64,000 nucleotides of DNA from Mallotus nudiflorus. Lineage: Eukaryota; Streptophyta; Magnoliopsida; Malpighiales; Euphorbiaceae. This document shows, piece by piece, positions 61,236 through 64,000 of this stretch (positions are counted from its first letter, which is position 1; each line of letters opens with the position of its first letter). The position numbers were made by a program, and so were the translations under genes. The notes under the pieces were generated by a model. The model saw only the letters and a list, made by a program, of their open reading frames with translations, ran no database searches and was not told the DNA's origin. The stretch lies in contig CANTUR010000049.1 of the NCBI GenBank assembly GCA_947683625.1, positions 8,100,501 through 8,164,500 of the forward strand, given 5' to 3'.

Positions 61236-61600
61236 TTAGAATGTCCCATCCACATTCCTAGTGTTGTCATCATAGGCTCTGATTATGAGGATTGAATCTG
61301 CCAAGTCTTCAGCTTTCAAACCTAAGTTAGGCAATGTATTCAATGGGCATACATTAATGGTAGAAGCATCATCAACCATTGCAAAGTTGATTCTTTTCCC
61401 TTTTACTTTAGCTGGGATAAATGGTGCTTTGTTATGATTTCTTCCTTCCAAAGGCAAGTCATCGTCTGAGAAGGTTATCAGCTTGTGTTTCTTTTTTGTA
61501 ACCTTTATTACCATAGTCTCAGGTGTGGTTGTTGTTTCCATATTCATATTTGATAGAGGTTTCACTAGAGCTCTTATGTTCCTACCTAAGTGCATCAGTA
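61236..61600 (-). pseudogene. Tat protease remnant
   Basis: The open segment gives ITFSDDDLPLEGRNHNKA, followed by IPAKVKGKRINFAMVDDASTINVCPL. This is the Tat protease region, in which VDDAS replaces the usual VDGGS-like catalytic site. Upstream (61600-62500) is a long Lys/Glu/Pro-rich linker with stops. Confidence 0.75.
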
Positions 61601-62499
61601 GTTCCTAGATACTGACATTTGCCTTAGCCTTCTTTAGTTATTCCAAAATTAGGTCTTCCCTTTCCCCTTTTTCTATTTTTGCATCATTTGTCTCTTCTCT
61701 TTCTGCAACTCTCTCAATCTTCTTTTTGGTTGTCTTGTAATTCCTGCCACTTTTAGTAACATGATTCACTTTGGGGTTTCAATCCTTCCATACTTCTACT
61801 ATACATGTTTCCTTTCCCTCTATGCTAAGCTTTCCTATATATTCTCTCAGTAATTCCTCAATCCCCTATTCAGGAATGAGAGACTCCTTATTCTCTTTTT
61901 CTACTAGCCCACCACCAAATTCATCACCCCATCTTGAGGGCATAATCCCCTCAAGAGGTATATCACTGGAATCAGGCATTGAATATAACACCTTATAATC
62001 AAATTTGCTTAATGGTTGCCCTAAAAAATCCTCAAATCTTGGCTGTTATGGGGTTTTGGATTCTTTCTCATCATTAAACTCATCACCCCATCTTGAGGGC
62101 ACAATTGATTCAAAGGGAATATTAACATATGGTGGCTTGGAATATAACCCCTTATAATTGAATTTCCTTAAGGGTTAACCCAACAAATCCTCAACTCCTC
62201 CAGAGGCATAAGGAGATTCTCCATTAGCTATAGGGTTTAGGTTTTTAAAGGAGTTTAACACTTCTTATTTGCTCACTCTTGAGTTAATCATCATGGTAGC
62301 CGGTGGTGGGATATTTTAGTAATCAGGGATAGGATTGTTTCTAGTGTTTGGGTTAGAGTTCAATTTTTTAGGGTCTATGACTTTTCTAGAGCTATTAGGT
62401 TTTGGATCTCGTGTTTGAGGTAAATATAGGTGTTTGTGGAGTGGCTAGCTACTTAGTGAAACTTGTAGTAGTTATTGGGGTTATAGCCTAGGACATTTA

Positions 62500-63720
62500 G
62501 GTTAGGTGGTTTGAAGAAGGTTAAGGGTCAGAGTAAGCCTCTTTGGATCAGTCATTCTAGGACTTTAGAGAGTGGTTGGTTAAATTTGGAGAATCTCTAG
62601 GGTTGCTGAACTGCGCGCTTTTTTTTCTTATCTCTAGTAAGCCTCTAGAGCTTTTTTTCTTATCATTCTCAATCTCTTTTGCTTGTAGACCATCATCATA
62701 TAGGTGGATGAAAGTTTTGGGGTTCATCATTTGCAACCTCTTGACAAGATTAGGTGATACATTCCTAACTATCATCCTAACATGATCCTTCTCGGCCAGC
62801 TTTTTCTTCATCAGCCCTGCTTTATTTATGAATCTGGTAAGGAAATCAGAGAAAGATTCATTGGGTTTTTGCTTTATCGATTCTAGATGTCTGATGGAAA
62901 CTTCCAACTGGGTGTTATAATCATATTATCTTAAAAAGGCAGTACATACTTCTTTCCAGTAAGCTCTCATAGATTTTTCCAACCCATGATATCGGTTTAC
63001 AACCATTCCCTCTAAAGACAGTACAAATAACCTAATGATCACTTCTAATGGGGCCTTAGTAGTGCTCATAGTTGTTGTGTAGTAACTTAAATGAATATTA
63101 GGATCTTCAGTTCTATAAAATTTCTACAGTTGAGGCATTTTGAACTTCTCAAGTAGCTTATTACCATTCATTAGTAGCATATCATCAAAGTCAAATGAAT
63201 ACCCTATGCCTTATCCCCTGATAAGCTCTTCCACCATGGACATCTTTTGGGTCAGTGCTCGCATATGCTTGGACTCGTGGTCATGTACCAGTTCAAGGGA
63301 TTCTTTTTTCACTTTCTCTACCATGTAATTCTTGACATCCTCCAGCTTCATATTGATAGCAAGTGGGTTTCTAGCAATAGGTTGCCCCCAATCATTGTTG
63401 GCAACATATGGGACAGTAGTAACAATAAGTGGTTGTTCAACTGCAGGTGGTGGTATAACAGCAACAGGCTGCATCAATCCAGATAGTGCTTGTCTCAACT
63501 CATCTTACATTATAACCCTCATGTCATCCATCAGAGCTCCCTTAATGTCTTCTAAGGTCCAGTTCCCTTGTTGTTGTTCCATTTGTTCAGATTCAGGTGA
63601 AGTTGGTTTAACTTCTAAATAGAGTGGGTTGATAGGGCTTATTTCCAATCTATCTAGTCTATTTAGGATTTCCTTTGCTAAGGCTTTAGGACTCTGACTT
63701 GTTCTTTTTAGTCTACCACC
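62500..63720 (-). pseudogene. Tat gag remnant
   Basis: A charged N-terminal part with SLEKTS/RLKRTSQSPKALAK-like text lies near 63670-63710, then EQQQGNWTLEDIK near 63550-63590 and the open segment 63498-63211. The capsid core includes LRHYHG/RYHGLEKS near 62960 and HLESIKQKPNESFSDFLTRFINKAGLMKKKL near 62810-62895, the standard retrotransposon gag motif. Stops interrupt it at several points. Confidence 0.75.
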
Positions 63721-64000
63721 TCACCATCCCCAAATATGAGAAGACCCTGATGTAACTATAAAGGCTATAAAATCAGGTGTTAGTATGATGAATGAGATGC
63801 ATGTATGAATGTATGAGTGATACACGTGCTATACAATAAGTAGCAAGTATCGATCAAGTGTACAATATACATCCTTCCAACTTTATTTCTCCCACACACG
63901 TGTGCAATGGTGAGTCTTTTATCTTAGGATTTTTTGTCTTGGTTTTAATATCAATAGGGGATATCAGGGACTAACGCGCATGCCAAATCTCTCATAAAGT
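63721..64000 (-). other. 5' untranslated part of Tat element
   Basis: No coding or LTR motif was recognised up to the window edge. The primer-binding site and 5' LTR are expected further right. Confidence 0.4.

Larger units (their letters stand above)
49220..64000 (-). mobile_element. Tat-type Ty3/gypsy element, minus strand, runs off right edge
   Basis: From the right: gag, protease, RT, RNase H, a second RNase H, integrase (part), an antisense gene, tandem repeats, polypurine tract and 3' LTR, in the order expected of Tat/Ogre-lineage elements on the minus strand. The second RNase H and the extra 3' region are lineage markers. A solo LTR of the same family interrupts it at 56482-58606. The 5' LTR is outside the window. 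All sense coding parts carry stops and frame changes. Confidence 0.85.

Overview
The window is AT-rich nuclear DNA of a flowering plant, probably a eudicot. No intact host gene was found. Almost everything recognisable is transposable-element or viral-derived DNA, often nested, and nearly every reading frame is broken by stops and frameshifts. Plant origin is shown by the element families: Ty3 chromovirus-like, Ty3 Tat-like, three Ty1/copia elements, an L1 LINE with a DUF4283-type ORF1, CACTA and hAT DNA transposons, and an integrated caulimovirid genome. I cannot name the species.

Layout, left to right. (1) 1-6533: a decayed plus-strand Ty3/gypsy element with a long putative 5' LTR, a tRNA-Met-type primer-binding site, gag and pol, cut off inside RNase H. 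(2) 6534-10700: a minus-strand L1-type LINE with ORF1, endonuclease and reverse transcriptase. (3) 10880-18946: a minus-strand endogenous pararetrovirus with tungrovirus/badnavirus-like architecture. It is circularly permuted and lies between two TA-dinucleotide microsatellites. (4) 20385-30545: a Ty1/copia element with two LTRs; a 1.48 kb LTR-like element is inserted in its 3' LTR. (5) 30546-33734: a minus-strand, internally deleted Sirevirus-like copia. (6) 33735-36372: a decayed CACTA transposase (TNP2 plus DUF4216). (7) 37010-38551: a solo LTR of the same copia family as (4). (8) 39056-43954: a complete-ended 4.9 kb hAT element with matching TIRs and a perfect 8 bp target duplication. (9) 45373-49219: a third copia element with a 2.4 kb LTR, primer-binding site and gag start, interrupted by (10). 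(10) 49220-64000: a minus-strand Tat-type Ty3 element running off the right edge, with gag, protease, RT, two RNase H domains, integrase, 3' tandem repeats, polypurine tract and 3' LTR. Its integrase is separated from its RNase H by a solo LTR of its own family.

Three features stand out. The pararetrovirus is nearly unit length, opened within ORF3 and joined at both ends to (TA)n. The Tat element carries a plus-strand (antisense) multi-exon gene resembling plant mobile domain proteins, whose introns would be invisible to splicing of the retroelement's own RNA. The Tat LTRs and the first intron of that antisense gene share arrays of roughly 20 bp units built on palindromes centred on GATC.

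All calls come from reading translations and repeats by eye. Domain boundaries are approximate and family names are from motif recognition, not database searches.
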